Positions 11,038 to 21,277 of a stretch of 64,000 nt of DNA are shown piece after piece (position 1 is the first letter of the stretch; every line of letters starts with the position of its first letter). The stretch is taken from the NCBI GenBank assembly GCA_945889475.1, contig CAMDBT010000002.1:62001-126000 (forward strand), written 5' to 3'. Under the pieces are notes generated by a model, which was not told where the DNA came from, ran no database searches, and saw only the letters and a program-made list of their open reading frames with translations. A program made the position numbers and the translations under genes. This stretch comes from Bifidobacterium breve (lineage in GTDB: Bacteria; Actinomycetota; Thermoleophilia; Solirubrobacterales; Solirubrobacteraceae).

Positions 11038-11057
11038 GGTCGGCGGCAGGTTCTGTC

Positions 11058-11837
11058 TCAGTACGGCCAGCTGCCGTCGTGGCCGAAAACGCGTGTCAGA
11101 CGACCAAGTTTCGCCGTGATCAGCAGCTTGATCACTAGGTTGCGGGCGAACAAACCGAGTTGAGCCGTCTGGCGAGCGGCGTTGGAAGCGCGCTGCCTGT
11201 GGGACAGCGTCGTAGCGCAGTACTGAGCGAGCGAACCATCTCGGCCGACGTAGAGCCACCGTGATGAAGCGAACAGTAGGCGCATGCTGGCAAGCGTTAC
11301 GCCGATCGACGAGAAGGCGTCATGGATAAGCATCAATCCACCGTCGCTCCTGACGCGATCGCCCCAGCGAGCTATGTCGTCGCGGGCCGGCGCGTAGCGG
11401 TGAGCACCGTCGATATAGAGCAGGTCAATCCGGCCCGTTACGCCGTCGAGCGCGGCCATAGCACCAGAGCGTTGCCGGATCAGGGTGACCCGATCCGAGA
11501 GGCCTGCTCGCGCCATCTGCCCGGTGAAAAGCGCCATGTCAGCTTCTCCGCGGTCTCTGTCCTCCGAGATCTCCTGCGGCCCGCGATCGCTGCCGAGGAA
11601 CGGATCAACAGCGAAGACGCGCACGTCGGACGACGATCCAAGGCTGAGCACGGTTGTTGAGCGCCCGCGGAACGAGCCGATTTCAACGATCTGGCCTGCG
11701 GCGGGAACCTGATTGGCTGCGCGCCAAAGCCGCGTTGCCTGCGCGCGAGTTAGCCAGCCTTCGACCCCTTCGATCGCTTCGAGCGTGGTGGTGAGAGGGA
11801 CGCTTGCCGCGCTGTCTGCGTGAGGTGGGGATTCCAT
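11058..11837 (-). CDS. Class I SAM-dependent methyltransferase (Methyltransf_24-like)
   Basis: GQIVEIGSFRGRSTTVLSLG…IDLLYIDGAHRYAPARDDI; ORF 11058-11927, ATG 11837 preferred (TATCAT 8 nt upstream). Confidence 0.8.
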   Translation of the reverse strand: MESPPHADSAASVPLTTTLEAIEGVEGWLTRAQATRLWRAANQVPAAGQIVEIGSFRGRSTTVLSLGSSSDVRVFAVDPFLGSDRGPQEISEDRDRGEADMALFTGQMARAGLSDRVTLIRQRSGAMAALDGVTGRIDLLYIDGAHRYAPARDDIARWGDRVRSDGGLMLIHDAFSSIGVTLASMRLLFASSRWLYVGRDGSLAQYCATTLSHRQRASNAARQTAQLGLFARNLVIKLLITAKLGRLTRVFGHDGSWPY

Positions 11838-11944
11838 GTCGCTGCATGATATTCGCAGATCGCGCTGGCGGCCTGCCGGGGCGTTCCGTTGCTCAAGCAC
11901 CGCTCCGTTCGGAGATTTGGCGTACACTAGCTTAGGATCCCGCT

Positions 11945-14900
11945 GTGGTCGACGTGATTAAGAAAGCGCTTCAGCGACCGCCGGCCCCGGTTCTGCTCGC
12001 AGGCTTCGCGATGCTGTTGGCCTTCTGGCAGAGGCCGTACGAAGCGTTCAGCGACACGCGCGCGGAACTTGCCATCGATCCAGGCCTATTCCTCGCGCGT
12101 GCGCTGACGGTGTGGAACTCGACCTTCGACCTCGGCAGCGTTCAGAGCAGCCAGTTCATCGGTTACGCGTTCCCATCTGGCCCCTTCTTTACTCTCGGCA
12201 ACAACGCGGGTCTTCCGGTGGGGGTGGCACAGCGGCTCTGGATCGGCGGCATCTTGGCGTTGGCGGGCTGGGGTGCATGGCTCGCTGTGCGCGAATTCTT
12301 CCCGGCCCGTCGGCGCGGCGCCGGGCTCATAGCCGGCTTGCTCTTCATCGCCAATCCGTATGTTCTCATCGTCCTAAACAGGGGGAGCGCTTGGTTGCTC
12401 GCCTACGCTGCGCTTCCGTGGCTCTTGATCTGGACCCTGCGCGGCGTCAATCAGCCGCGTGGCTGGCGCTACCCAGCAGCTTTCGGCCTGACCCTGCTCG
12501 CGACTGAAGCTGGCCTGAACCTCGCGCTCGTGGTTTGGCCGCTCCTGGCAAGCGGGCTGCTGATGCTCGTCTTGCTCGTTGATGGCAAGAGTCTCGCGCA
12601 GCTCTACTCGTTCGTCTGGCGCACAGCGCTCTGCGCGCTCGCGGTTTCAATCTGGTGGGTCGTGCCGGTTATTGCTCAAGTCAGGTTTGGCACTGACTAC
12701 CTGACCTTCACCGAGCACGCTGAGACAATCCTTAGTACTCCCAGCAGCTCCGAGTCATTCAGGCTGCTGGGGTACTGGGTCTCGTACATTGACGGCTACC
12801 CGGCGCCCGGCCCGATGATTCCAGCCGTCGTGGCCTACCTGATAAGCGTGCCGACGATCCTCGCGACGTTTCTAATTCCCGTCCTCGCGATCACTGGGGC
12901 CCTCTTCTCTAGGGCGCGGATCTCGGCAATCTACTTCGCGTTGCTGTTGGCGCTGGCGGTGCTTGTGATGTCGCTCGGGTTCCCGCCCGAAGGACTGGTT
13001 GGCAAGGCGGTTGTCAACGCGTACTACGACGCCGGCCCGCTCCAGTTCCTGCGCACCACTTACAAAGCAGCGCCGCTCGCTGCGCTGGCCCTTTCGGTTC
13101 TGGCCGGAACATCGTTGGCAAGCCTCCTAGCTCTAGTGCGTAACCTCAACCTGTCGATCACGGTGAGGCGGCTGGACTCACGCTGGCTCTGGTCGGGGTC
13201 GGTTGTGGCGGTAGTCTTGCTGATCGTTCTCTGGGGGCGGCCGATCTGGGCTGGCAGCGCGATCGACAAGCAGCTCTTCTTTGGCTCCGTTCCGGCGGCG
13301 TGGACCGAGGCCGTTGCGGATGCTCAGAAGACCACTCCGGCAGATACACGGATAGCTGTCCTCCCGGGTGATCTATTCGGTTGGTACGAGTGGGGCGGCA
13401 CGCTAACGTCGGTGGTTCCCGGAATCTCCCAAAGGCCGGTGCTAGTGCGTCAGATTTTGCGTGCGGCGCCACCGTCCGCCGCGCAACTGCTCGAAAGCGT
13501 TGACAGCCGGATTCAGCAGGATCGCCTGACCCCGGGGCAGCTCAAGCCACTGCTTCAGCTGATGGGGGTCGGAAGGGTGCTAGTTGGGAGCGATGGATCC
13601 ACTGAGCGCGGCGAGTCGATTGATGCCGCGCGCGCTGCGGTGGTCCTCGGCCAGCAGGCTGGCTTCAATGAGCCAACTTCAGAGTTTGGTCCGCGCCATA
13701 CGAAGACGCCGCCAGCAGATCGCAGCGGGCCAAGCGTCACGCTCAGCGAGGTCAGAGCTTACGCCGTGCCGCGCCCAGCTGAGCCGCGGATTACCCGGGC
13801 CCACCCGGCTGGCGGAGCAAAGATTGTTGACGGTGACGCTGACGGAGTGGTCGCACTGGCTGGCGTTGGCGCACTTGATCCGCGGCGTGCATTGTTCTAC
13901 GCCGGCGACCTTTCGCGCCCGGCAGCGCAGGATCTCCTCGCTGAGAGCCCAACGCTTAGCTTTACTGACAGCAACCGTCGTCGGTACAGACTAGGAAGCG
14001 CCGTTGTCGCCAACCTGGGGCCGACGCTGGCCGCGAGCGAGCCGATCGATCGCATGTTCCCGGTCTATGACCCGTTTCCCGCGGCGGGCCTCGGCGCACG
14101 GACCGTTGCCGTCTACTCGGGGATCAAGTCGATTACCTCGCCGGCCAAACCTAGTTTCTTGTTGTTCCCGGAGCATCGTCCTTTCGCAGCGCTCGACGGC
14201 GACCGTTCAACCGCCTGGATTGCGCAGAGCGACAAGCCCTCGGAGCAGTACATCGAGGTCGTGTTCGCGCGGCCGCTCGAAGCGAATTCGTTCGACCTAC
14301 GGCCGCACATTGACCGCGCTGGCGCCACGCGCAGAATCGCGGTTTCAGTCAATGGCGGACCGGAACGGCGGCAGCGCGTTAGAAACGGCTGGAACAGGGT
14401 GACACTCGGTCAGGTCGCGGTGCGGAAGGTTCGGATTCGCGTCATCGGCACAGTCGGCATCTTCGGCCTCACGAAGGGTGGCATTGATGAGGTCCGTTTC
14501 CCGGGTGTTCGGGTGAGCGAAGCTCTGCGCCTGCCGACGAGACTCTCGGGGTTGGTAGCTGGGGGCGACCTGACCTCGGTGCCGATGCAGATCGTGCTCG
14601 AGCGGTCAACGGCGGACTTCCCGCGCAGATCAGGTGAGCGGATTGGGCCGGCGTTTGCGGGCAGCGCCAGCGACATGGCCGACAGCGAGGCTGGTATGCG
14701 ACGAATCGTAACGTTGCCGGCTAAGCGCGGATTCGCAGTCGAGGGGTGGGCTTCGTTGAGGCCAGCGGCTTCCGATTCGGCGATTGATCGGTTGGTCGGC
14801 ACAACGGGGAGCACCAGGTTCACCAGCTCCAGCCGGCGCGAGGGACTTGGCCGCTTCCGTTCCTCTTCGGCGTTTGATCGCAACCCAGCAACCTCGTGGC

Positions 14901-16180
14901 AGGCAGAGTTCGATGCCGAAAACCTGCCTTGGCTAGAGGTGGCCAGCGCGACGGCGTTTGGTGCTCGCGAGTTAGCGTTGAAGTTCCCTCGTGGCCGGTA
15001 TCTACGGCCGACGCGAGTAACTGTTGGCACTCCGGCCGGTGAATTCCAGCGCAAGGTCGATGTTGACGGTCGGATCCAATTGCCGGTTTCGGTAACAACT
15101 AGGACTCTGCGCTTGACGATCACGCGCGTCGCGCGGCTGCCAACTACGAAGGTTGTCCGCGCGCAGACTCGCACCGTTGCAATCGCAGAAGTTGAAGGTG
15201 CTGACATCCCGTCCGCCAACGTGCGCAGCACGGGGCAGTTCGGATCGCGTTGCGGTGCACTGTCGATCACCCAGGGGCGCACTCAACTGGCGCTGCGCGT
15301 GGCTGGCGACGTCACCGCGCTCAATGACGGCGGGGCACTCGCGCTTAGTCAGTGTGCCTCCCGCAAGCTCGTGCTCGGCCGCGGTTCAAGCCTCGTTGTT
15401 GCCAACCCGGGGCCGGTCTTCGCTCCCGATGCGCTTCGGCTTGACGGAGCGCCGGTCAGACCGCTTCCGGATAGGCGCGAACTCGCGGGCGCATCTCCGA
15501 GTGGCCGGATAACGCTGGACGGGCCAGGATGGCTCGCGCTGGGTCAGAGCTACTCGCCAGGGTGGCGGGCCTGGTGCCGCGCGACTTCCGGCCAAGAGCG
15601 AGAGCTGGGACCACCGGTCCAAATCGACGGGTTTGCTAATGGTTGGAGGATCAACGGCCGAAGTTGCGCTGCCGCTCGATTCGCTTTCGGGCCACAGAGA
15701 AGCGCCACGGTCGGTTACATCGTTTCGCTGATTGGAACGCTCGTTCTGCTGGTTGTTGTTGGACTCTCTCTGCGCCGCAGACGTCGCACAGAAGGCCCGG
15801 CTAGTGTGGCCGCACCCGCCGTCGAGCAGCTCGAAGTCCAGATTGGCAGCCGCCCCCCAGGGCGTGAGCTGTTCACTGCGCGCCGAGGAGTCCGTTCGCT
15901 CAAGACGACGCCGAATAGTCCAAAGCTCGATTTTGCGGGCAGAGTGATGGTGGCACTCGCTTCAGCCTTGATCGCTGTCGTCGCGTCGCTTTACGTGACC
16001 AGCGTCACGACCGAATATGCGAGCCTCAGCTTTCAATACCCACGTGAGCGTCTTTCTGCTCATTGGCTGGCGCTAGCGGCGGCGCTGCTGTTGCTGCTGG
16101 GGAGCACACTTAGGTTGGTGTCTGTTCGAGTCTCGCGAGCCGTCAAGGACAACAACCTCGGTCGGAGCGAAGAGCAGTGA
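11945..16180 (+). CDS. AftD-like alpha-(1->3)-arabinofuranosyltransferase family protein, large multi-TM protein with extracytoplasmic discoidin-like region
   Basis: 1411 aa; N-terminal GT-C fold with 'DPGLFLARALTVWNSTFDLGSVQSSQFIGYAFPSGPFFTLG' resembling AftD; soluble middle with discoidin-like segments (AALDGDRSTAWIAQ; AFDRNPATSWQAEF); C-terminal TM helices. Confidence 0.8.
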   Translation: MVDVIKKALQRPPAPVLLAGFAMLLAFWQRPYEAFSDTRAELAIDPGLFLARALTVWNSTFDLGSVQSSQFIGYAFPSGPFFTLGNNAGLPVGVAQRLWIGGILALAGWGAWLAVREFFPARRRGAGLIAGLLFIANPYVLIVLNRGSAWLLAYAALPWLLIWTLRGVNQPRGWRYPAAFGLTLLATEAGLNLALVVWPLLASGLLMLVLLVDGKSLAQLYSFVWRTALCALAVSIWWVVPVIAQVRFGTDYLTFTEHAETILSTPSSSESFRLLGYWVSYIDGYPAPGPMIPAVVAYLISVPTILATFLIPVLAITGALFSRARISAIYFALLLALAVLVMSLGFPPEGLVGKAVVNAYYDAGPLQFLRTTYKAAPLAALALSVLAGTSLASLLALVRNLNLSITVRRLDSRWLWSGSVVAVVLLIVLWGRPIWAGSAIDKQLFFGSVPAAWTEAVADAQKTTPADTRIAVLPGDLFGWYEWGGTLTSVVPGISQRPVLVRQILRAAPPSAAQLLESVDSRIQQDRLTPGQLKPLLQLMGVGRVLVGSDGSTERGESIDAARAAVVLGQQAGFNEPTSEFGPRHTKTPPADRSGPSVTLSEVRAYAVPRPAEPRITRAHPAGGAKIVDGDADGVVALAGVGALDPRRALFYAGDLSRPAAQDLLAESPTLSFTDSNRRRYRLGSAVVANLGPTLAASEPIDRMFPVYDPFPAAGLGARTVAVYSGIKSITSPAKPSFLLFPEHRPFAALDGDRSTAWIAQSDKPSEQYIEVVFARPLEANSFDLRPHIDRAGATRRIAVSVNGGPERRQRVRNGWNRVTLGQVAVRKVRIRVIGTVGIFGLTKGGIDEVRFPGVRVSEALRLPTRLSGLVAGGDLTSVPMQIVLERSTADFPRRSGERIGPAFAGSASDMADSEAGMRRIVTLPAKRGFAVEGWASLRPAASDSAIDRLVGTTGSTRFTSSSRREGLGRFRSSSAFDRNPATSWQAEFDAENLPWLEVASATAFGARELALKFPRGRYLRPTRVTVGTPAGEFQRKVDVDGRIQLPVSVTTRTLRLTITRVARLPTTKVVRAQTRTVAIAEVEGADIPSANVRSTGQFGSRCGALSITQGRTQLALRVAGDVTALNDGGALALSQCASRKLVLGRGSSLVVANPGPVFAPDALRLDGAPVRPLPDRRELAGASPSGRITLDGPGWLALGQSYSPGWRAWCRATSGQERELGPPVQIDGFANGWRINGRSCAAARFAFGPQRSATVGYIVSLIGTLVLLVVVGLSLRRRRRTEGPASVAAPAVEQLEVQIGSRPPGRELFTARRGVRSLKTTPNSPKLDFAGRVMVALASALIAVVASLYVTSVTTEYASLSFQYPRERLSAHWLALAAALLLLLGSTLRLVSVRVSRAVKDNNLGRSEEQ

Positions 16181-17403
16181 GCGCGTCGGCGGCCGAGCCA
16201 TCGCAGAACGATCAAGTGCCGGCAGTATTCGAACCGCCACCGGGGAATCCGCGGTTCCCGCTTTTCGACGGGCTTCGAGCAGTCGCAGCGCTCGGCGTGC
16301 TCCTCGGGCATTGCGCCAGCGCTTCGGGGGCCGCTTCGACGACGTTTTTCGGCCACGTTGTGGGCGACCTCCAGTTGGGAGTGACCGTCTTCTTCGTCAT
16401 CTCCGGTTTTCTTCTCTACCGCCCATTCGTCGCCAGCGACATGAGCGGTACTGAGCGTGCCGGACTCCTGACGTTCTACCGGCGCAGGGCGTTGCGGATT
16501 CTGCCCGGCTATTGGTTTGCGCTGATTGCAATATCACTCCTGCCCGGAGTGATTGGCGTGGCCGGCACTGGCTGGTGGCGCTACTTCCTGCTAATCCAGA
16601 ACTATTCAGGATTCGACTTCGCGTTCCGAGCAGGCATCGGTCCGGCTTGGAGCCTCTCCGTTGAGGTCGCGTTCTACGCGCTGTTACCGGCCTTTGCGTT
16701 CGCGCTGCGCCGTTTGGGCGGTAGCAGGCCAGGGCGGCGACTGGCAGTTGACCTTGTGGTGCTAGGTACGCTCGCTGCCGCGTCATCGTTGGCTCGGGCA
16801 CATTTGGTCAGCAGTATCAGCAGCACTGGGCTGCCTGACCCGATGTCGTTGTTGTTGATCATCACACTTCCGTTCTATCTCGCGTGGTTCGCGGTCGGGA
16901 TGGCTTTCGCGTCACTCAGCGCTTATTCCGTTCAGACGCGGCATCAGTCTCGCGCTCTCGCGCTCGCTAGTCGTCACCCAGGGGCCGCGTGGCTGCTGGC
17001 GGCTGCACTGTTTGCGATACTCGTGGTCGCGACACCTGTCCTTACGAGCGGCGAATTGCCCGCCCATCATCTGCTCACGCTATTGGTTGCTGCGGCAGTC
17101 GTCTTCCCCGCCGCATTCCCGGCTCCGGATGGCCGCGGACTGCCGGCGCGGCTGCTGGCCTTGCGCCCCGCAGTTTGGGTCGGGTTGATCTCGTATGGCA
17201 TCTACATCTGGTTCGATCCAATCAAGATTGCCTTGATAGAAATCGGGATCCTCGATGGGAGTTGGCCATTTCTGAGAATTGTGGTTGCGACCGTTGTGCT
17301 CGCCGTTATGGCTGGCGCGTTCAGTTACTACGTCGTGGAAAGGCCATTCCTGCTGCTCAAGTACCGCACCTGGCGAGGGAGGCGAGAGGCCCCGGGTGGC
17401 TGA
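16177..17403 (+). CDS. Acyltransferase 3 family (OafA/YrhL-like)
   Basis: 'FPLFDGLRAVAALGVLLGH', 'VTVFFVISGFLLYRPF', 'FYRRRALRILPGYW'; multi-TM; overlaps AftD-like stop. Confidence 0.92.
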   Translation: MSASAAEPSQNDQVPAVFEPPPGNPRFPLFDGLRAVAALGVLLGHCASASGAASTTFFGHVVGDLQLGVTVFFVISGFLLYRPFVASDMSGTERAGLLTFYRRRALRILPGYWFALIAISLLPGVIGVAGTGWWRYFLLIQNYSGFDFAFRAGIGPAWSLSVEVAFYALLPAFAFALRRLGGSRPGRRLAVDLVVLGTLAAASSLARAHLVSSISSTGLPDPMSLLLIITLPFYLAWFAVGMAFASLSAYSVQTRHQSRALALASRHPGAAWLLAAALFAILVVATPVLTSGELPAHHLLTLLVAAAVVFPAAFPAPDGRGLPARLLALRPAVWVGLISYGIYIWFDPIKIALIEIGILDGSWPFLRIVVATVVLAVMAGAFSYYVVERPFLLLKYRTWRGRREAPGG

Positions 17404-18061
17404 TTCGGCCAGCCAGCAGGAGGAGGCTCTCGGTGAGCTCGCCATCGGCTGCACTCGCTGCAGTCAGCTCGCGGCCACTCGCACACAGGTCGTTTTCGCA
17501 AGCGGGACTACGAATGCAGATCTGATGCTGATTGGCGAAGCGCCCGGCGCCAGCGAGGATCGCGAGGGAACGCCATTCGTTGGAGCCTCGGGGAAGCTGC
17601 TCAGCGGCCTGTTGGCCGGCATTGGGTTGACGCGCGAAGAGGTCTATGTCACGAACGTGCTCAAGTGTCGGCCGCCAGACAATCGTGACCCGCGCGCCGA
17701 TGAGATAGCGAACTGCGCGCCGTTCCTGCGCAGCCAAGTTGAGCTGGTAGCGCCGATCGTCGTCGTCACGCTTGGCAACTTTGCGACGAAGCTGCTGCGC
17801 CAAGATGACACCGCGATCACGGCAATTCACGGCAAGGCCGCACTGCATTCGTTTGGCGCAATGACGGTTTGGCTCTATCCCGTCTTTCACCCCGCCGCTG
17901 CGCTCTACCGTAGACCGAACTTGGAGCTGCTCCGTGAGGATTTCGCACGCTTGCCCAAGCTACTCGCCGCTGGCGCGCCGAAGCAGCGTGCAACCGGCGC
18001 GCCGAAGCCGAAGTCAGCGCGCGCGGAGGACGGAGGAGTCCCTCAACTCGATCTATTCTGA
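17396..18061 (+). CDS. Uracil-DNA glycosylase, family 4-type (4Fe-4S)
   Basis: LMLIGEAPGASEDREGTPFVGASGKLL, NVLKCRPPDNRDP, HPAAALY; cysteines CTRC + KC + NC consistent with Fe-S cluster; GTG 17396 (ORF 17279-18061). Confidence 0.92.
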   Translation: MADSASQQEEALGELAIGCTRCSQLAATRTQVVFASGTTNADLMLIGEAPGASEDREGTPFVGASGKLLSGLLAGIGLTREEVYVTNVLKCRPPDNRDPRADEIANCAPFLRSQVELVAPIVVVTLGNFATKLLRQDDTAITAIHGKAALHSFGAMTVWLYPVFHPAAALYRRPNLELLREDFARLPKLLAAGAPKQRATGAPKPKSARAEDGGVPQLDLF

Positions 18062-18918
18062 GCGCGCCGCAGGGCCGTGATGAGCATCTCGTTACGGGCT
18101 CTGTCGCGACCCGCCATGATGCGAAGCGTGAAGGTCAAATACTGGCTTCGGTCGTCTCGTGCAACGGCGCGAGCGCCGAGCTGGCGGCCGATCACCTCGC
18201 GTCGGCGCCAAGCTTGACGATCGAGCCTAGTTTGATCTGTCGTCCCGCCGCTGGTGTGGGCACCGCGGTGAACGAGCTTCACGGCAGGGTCGAGGGTCGT
18301 TGGGATAGCAAGTGCCCGCGCGCGCAGGCAAAGGTCAAGATCTTCTGCGAAGAGGAAGTCTTCAGCGTTGAACGGGCCAAGCTCGCGAAGGAGCTTGGTT
18401 TGCGCGACCAGACAGGCGCCAATCGCCCAACCAACGACGCGCTCGCGCTCCGACCGGAACGGCTGCGCGCGCTCGCGAAGGCGCCTCGGCAGCAAGCGTG
18501 GAACGGTCACCGCGGCGAGGTAACCATCCCAGCTGCCGGGCAGCGGGTGCGCACTGTCCTGAATGGTTCCGTCGTCATTGAGCAGTCTCGGCGCCATCAG
18601 CGCGCGGCGACCCTCGGCAGCGGCGACCAGTCGTTCAAGGCCCGCGTCAACCAATCGGCAGTCAGGATTGAGCAGCACACTGACCGCTTCGGTTGCTGCA
18701 GCTAGGGCTGCGTTGTTTGCCGCGCCGAATCCGGGGTTGCCATCCATCACGATCACTTCCGCGCCGCGCGAGCCTGCCAGCGCGGCGCCGTTATCGCTCG
18801 AGCCGCTGTCAACGCAGATGATCTGAGGCCGGATACTCAGATGCCGGTCAACCGAATCGAGCAGCGCTTCGAGCTCCCCAGATGAATTGTGCAGCACGAC
18901 ACAGAGCGAGAAAGTCAT
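18043..18918 (-). CDS. Glycosyltransferase family 2 (rhamnosyltransferase-like)
   Basis: SLCVVLHNSSGELEALLDSV, IICVDSGSSDNGA, NPGFGAANNAAL; internal ATG 18918 preferred (ORF to 18975). Confidence 0.88.
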   Translation of the reverse strand: MTFSLCVVLHNSSGELEALLDSVDRHLSIRPQIICVDSGSSDNGAALAGSRGAEVIVMDGNPGFGAANNAALAAATEAVSVLLNPDCRLVDAGLERLVAAAEGRRALMAPRLLNDDGTIQDSAHPLPGSWDGYLAAVTVPRLLPRRLRERAQPFRSERERVVGWAIGACLVAQTKLLRELGPFNAEDFLFAEDLDLCLRARALAIPTTLDPAVKLVHRGAHTSGGTTDQTRLDRQAWRRREVIGRQLGARAVARDDRSQYLTFTLRIMAGRDRARNEMLITALRRAQNRSS

Positions 18919-19997
18919 CGGCGCTCCAATGCTGCCGTGAACACTGCGTGTAGCTGCCGCGCCGATGCCGCCCAAGTAAGCGTCTTGACTGCTTCGCGAG
19001 CCTCCTCACCGAGCTTCGACCGGAGCCTGGCGTCGCCGCTGATCAGCACCATTGCCTTGGCGAGGGCCGTGGGGTCATTGACCGCGAAGCTGAGCTTCGC
19101 AGCGCCGAGCGTCTCATCGAAGACCTCGAGGTCGCTGACGACGCTGGGGACGGCGTGGGTGGCGGCCTCGACCGGCGGTAGCCCGAAACCCTCGAGCGTC
19201 GACGGCATCACCAGCGCCAGTGCGCCAGCGTAGAGGGCAGCAAGCTCTGCGTCGCTCTGCCTTCCGACCAGTCGGACTCCTGGAAGCCCTTCGAGCGCTG
19301 CCGACATTCGTCCCTCCCCAACGACCACCAGAGGCGCCCGCAGCCCCGCTTGCCGAGCCAATGGCATCGCTGCCGCCAGCGTTTCTATTCCCTTGCGCGG
19401 CTCAAGCGCGCCGACGTAGAGCAGAAACCGGCCAGCGTCGTCGGCGCTCGGGTCTGCTTCGGCAGGGCCGCTGACGATCCCTGTAGGAGCTGCCCGAACC
19501 ACCGTCACCCTGCTTGCGTCGACCGGCCAATCGGCAGCAAGTAGCTGTCGTTGAGTCGCTTCGCTGTCGACGACCACTTCTGCCGCACGCTCAGCGAGCC
19601 GTCTCGGCCGAGCAGCGCGATGCCAGCGTAGTTCGTAGTCGGTGAAGTCATCTGGCGCTAGCTCGAATGAGAGGTCGTGAATCGTCAGTACGTACGGGGT
19701 CTTGCGTCCGCACGCAACCGGTGCCGGGGCTGGCAGCCAGCAAAGATCAGCGCCGGCGGCGAGCTTCTCCAGCCGCGGCCGACCAAGGAGTGCTGCGCTA
19801 GCGAAGATTGGCTTCGACGGCAGCCGGGTTCGCCGAAGCTCAACTCCGAGCGGCACAGCTACCTCGCGGTCGCGGGGGACGACGGCGACCCACTCGTCAT
19901 CGGGAAAGCGATCCGCCAGTGCGGCCAGCATCTGTTCGAGATATCGCGCAATCCCTCGGCCTTGGCCGAGGTGTCGGGCGTCAATCGCTACGCGCAT
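18915..19997 (-). CDS. Glycosyltransferase family 4
   Basis: IDARHLGQGRGIARYLEQML, YVGALEPRKGIETL, MPSTLEGFGLPPVEAATHAVPSVVSD. Confidence 0.9.
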   Translation of the reverse strand: MRVAIDARHLGQGRGIARYLEQMLAALADRFPDDEWVAVVPRDREVAVPLGVELRRTRLPSKPIFASAALLGRPRLEKLAAGADLCWLPAPAPVACGRKTPYVLTIHDLSFELAPDDFTDYELRWHRAARPRRLAERAAEVVVDSEATQRQLLAADWPVDASRVTVVRAAPTGIVSGPAEADPSADDAGRFLLYVGALEPRKGIETLAAAMPLARQAGLRAPLVVVGEGRMSAALEGLPGVRLVGRQSDAELAALYAGALALVMPSTLEGFGLPPVEAATHAVPSVVSDLEVFDETLGAAKLSFAVNDPTALAKAMVLISGDARLRSKLGEEAREAVKTLTWAASARQLHAVFTAALERR

Positions 19998-20077
19998 CAA
20001 GCCAGCAACTTAGATCATCGGCCGCTGGTAACTGCTTGTCGCCTAATCGTGCCAGTGGCGATAGTCTTAGCGACTTG

Positions 20078-21274
20078 ATGCACGCAATCCCCGCCGCTAC
20101 GAACCTGCGCGTTGCGTTAGTTCACGATTTTCTGCTCGATCTGCGCGGCGCAGAGCGCGTCTTCTTGGAGCTTTGCGCGATCTTCCCTCAGGCTGACATC
20201 TTTTCAGCTGTCTACGATCCCGTCGGTACTCAGGGCCGCTTCGAGGATCGAGGCGTGATCACCTCGGGGCTGCAGCGCCTGCGACCAACCGCCCGCAACT
20301 TCCGCCCCCTGCTGCCGTTCTACCCGGCTGCGATCGAGTCGCTTGATCTGCGCGGCTACGACCTTGTCGTTTCGAGTTCATCTGCTTGGGCGCACGGAGT
20401 TATTCCTGATGAGAACGCCGTTCACGTCTGCTACTGCCATAACCCATTCCGCTACGCGTGGACGGAGCGCGAGGCGACGCTCGAGGCACGGAGTGGTCTT
20501 GTTCGGCCGGTTCTCGCTCAGGTGATGCACCGTTGGCGGCAGTGGGATTTCATCGCCGCCCAGCGCGTCGATGCTTACGTCGCCAATTCGAAGACAACCC
20601 AGCAGCGGATTGAACGCTACTTCTCGCGTGAGTCGACCGTGATCTACCCAGCGGTTGAAATCGACCGCTTCTCACCTGGAGCACTAGGCGAACACCATCT
20701 GGTTCTCTCTGAGCTGATCGCGCACAAGCGGATCGAAGTCGTTGTGCGCGCCGCCAGTCGACTTGGGCTGCCTCTGATTGTTGCTGGCGATGGCCCCGAT
20801 GCGCGGCGTCTTCAGCGGCTCGCCGGCCCGTCCGTTCGCTTCGCCGGCCGCGTCAGCGACCACGAGGCCGCAAGGCTGCTGCGCACTGCGCAATCACTGA
20901 TCGTTGCAGCGACCGAGGAGTTCGGAATTGCCGCGGTTGAGGCCCAAGCCTCAGGGCGGCCCGTGATTGCGCTCCGCGCCGGGGGGTTGCTCGAGACGGT
21001 GATCGAGGGCAAGACAGGACTTTTCTTCGATCGTCCCGAGCCCGCCTCGCTTTGCGCGACGCTCGATCGCTTCGATCCTTCAGTTTTCCAACCGGAGGAC
21101 TGCGTTGCTCAGGCGCAGCGCTTCAGCCCTGAGCGCTTCGGTAACGAGTTCTCTGCAGTTGTTGAGCAGATGCTCACGCGGGGGCCAGCGCGTTCGTCGA
21201 CGGGCCAGCATCGCGACGCCGCACGACGCTCGCGCGGCAGGGGGCTAGCACGCCCTGGCCGGACCAGGTCGTAA
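20078..21274 (+). CDS. Glycosyltransferase family 4
   Basis: VALVHDFLLDLRGAERVFLEL, VYPAVEIDRFSPG, ATEEFGIAAVEAQASGRPVIALRAGG; start at ATG 20078 within ORF 19808-21274. Confidence 0.9.
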   Translation: MHAIPAATNLRVALVHDFLLDLRGAERVFLELCAIFPQADIFSAVYDPVGTQGRFEDRGVITSGLQRLRPTARNFRPLLPFYPAAIESLDLRGYDLVVSSSSAWAHGVIPDENAVHVCYCHNPFRYAWTEREATLEARSGLVRPVLAQVMHRWRQWDFIAAQRVDAYVANSKTTQQRIERYFSRESTVIYPAVEIDRFSPGALGEHHLVLSELIAHKRIEVVVRAASRLGLPLIVAGDGPDARRLQRLAGPSVRFAGRVSDHEAARLLRTAQSLIVAATEEFGIAAVEAQASGRPVIALRAGGLLETVIEGKTGLFFDRPEPASLCATLDRFDPSVFQPEDCVAQAQRFSPERFGNEFSAVVEQMLTRGPARSSTGQHRDAARRSRGRGLARPGRTRS

Positions 21275-21277
21275 GCG

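Noticed and set aside
14410-15282. 290-aa minus-strand ORF inside the AftD-like gene
   Set aside because: Antisense shadow, no domain signature
17973-18009. Direct repeat GGCGCGCCGAAGC in the UDG tail
   Set aside because: Only two copies encoding GAPK-type low-complexity tail; no sign of a mobile or CRISPR element
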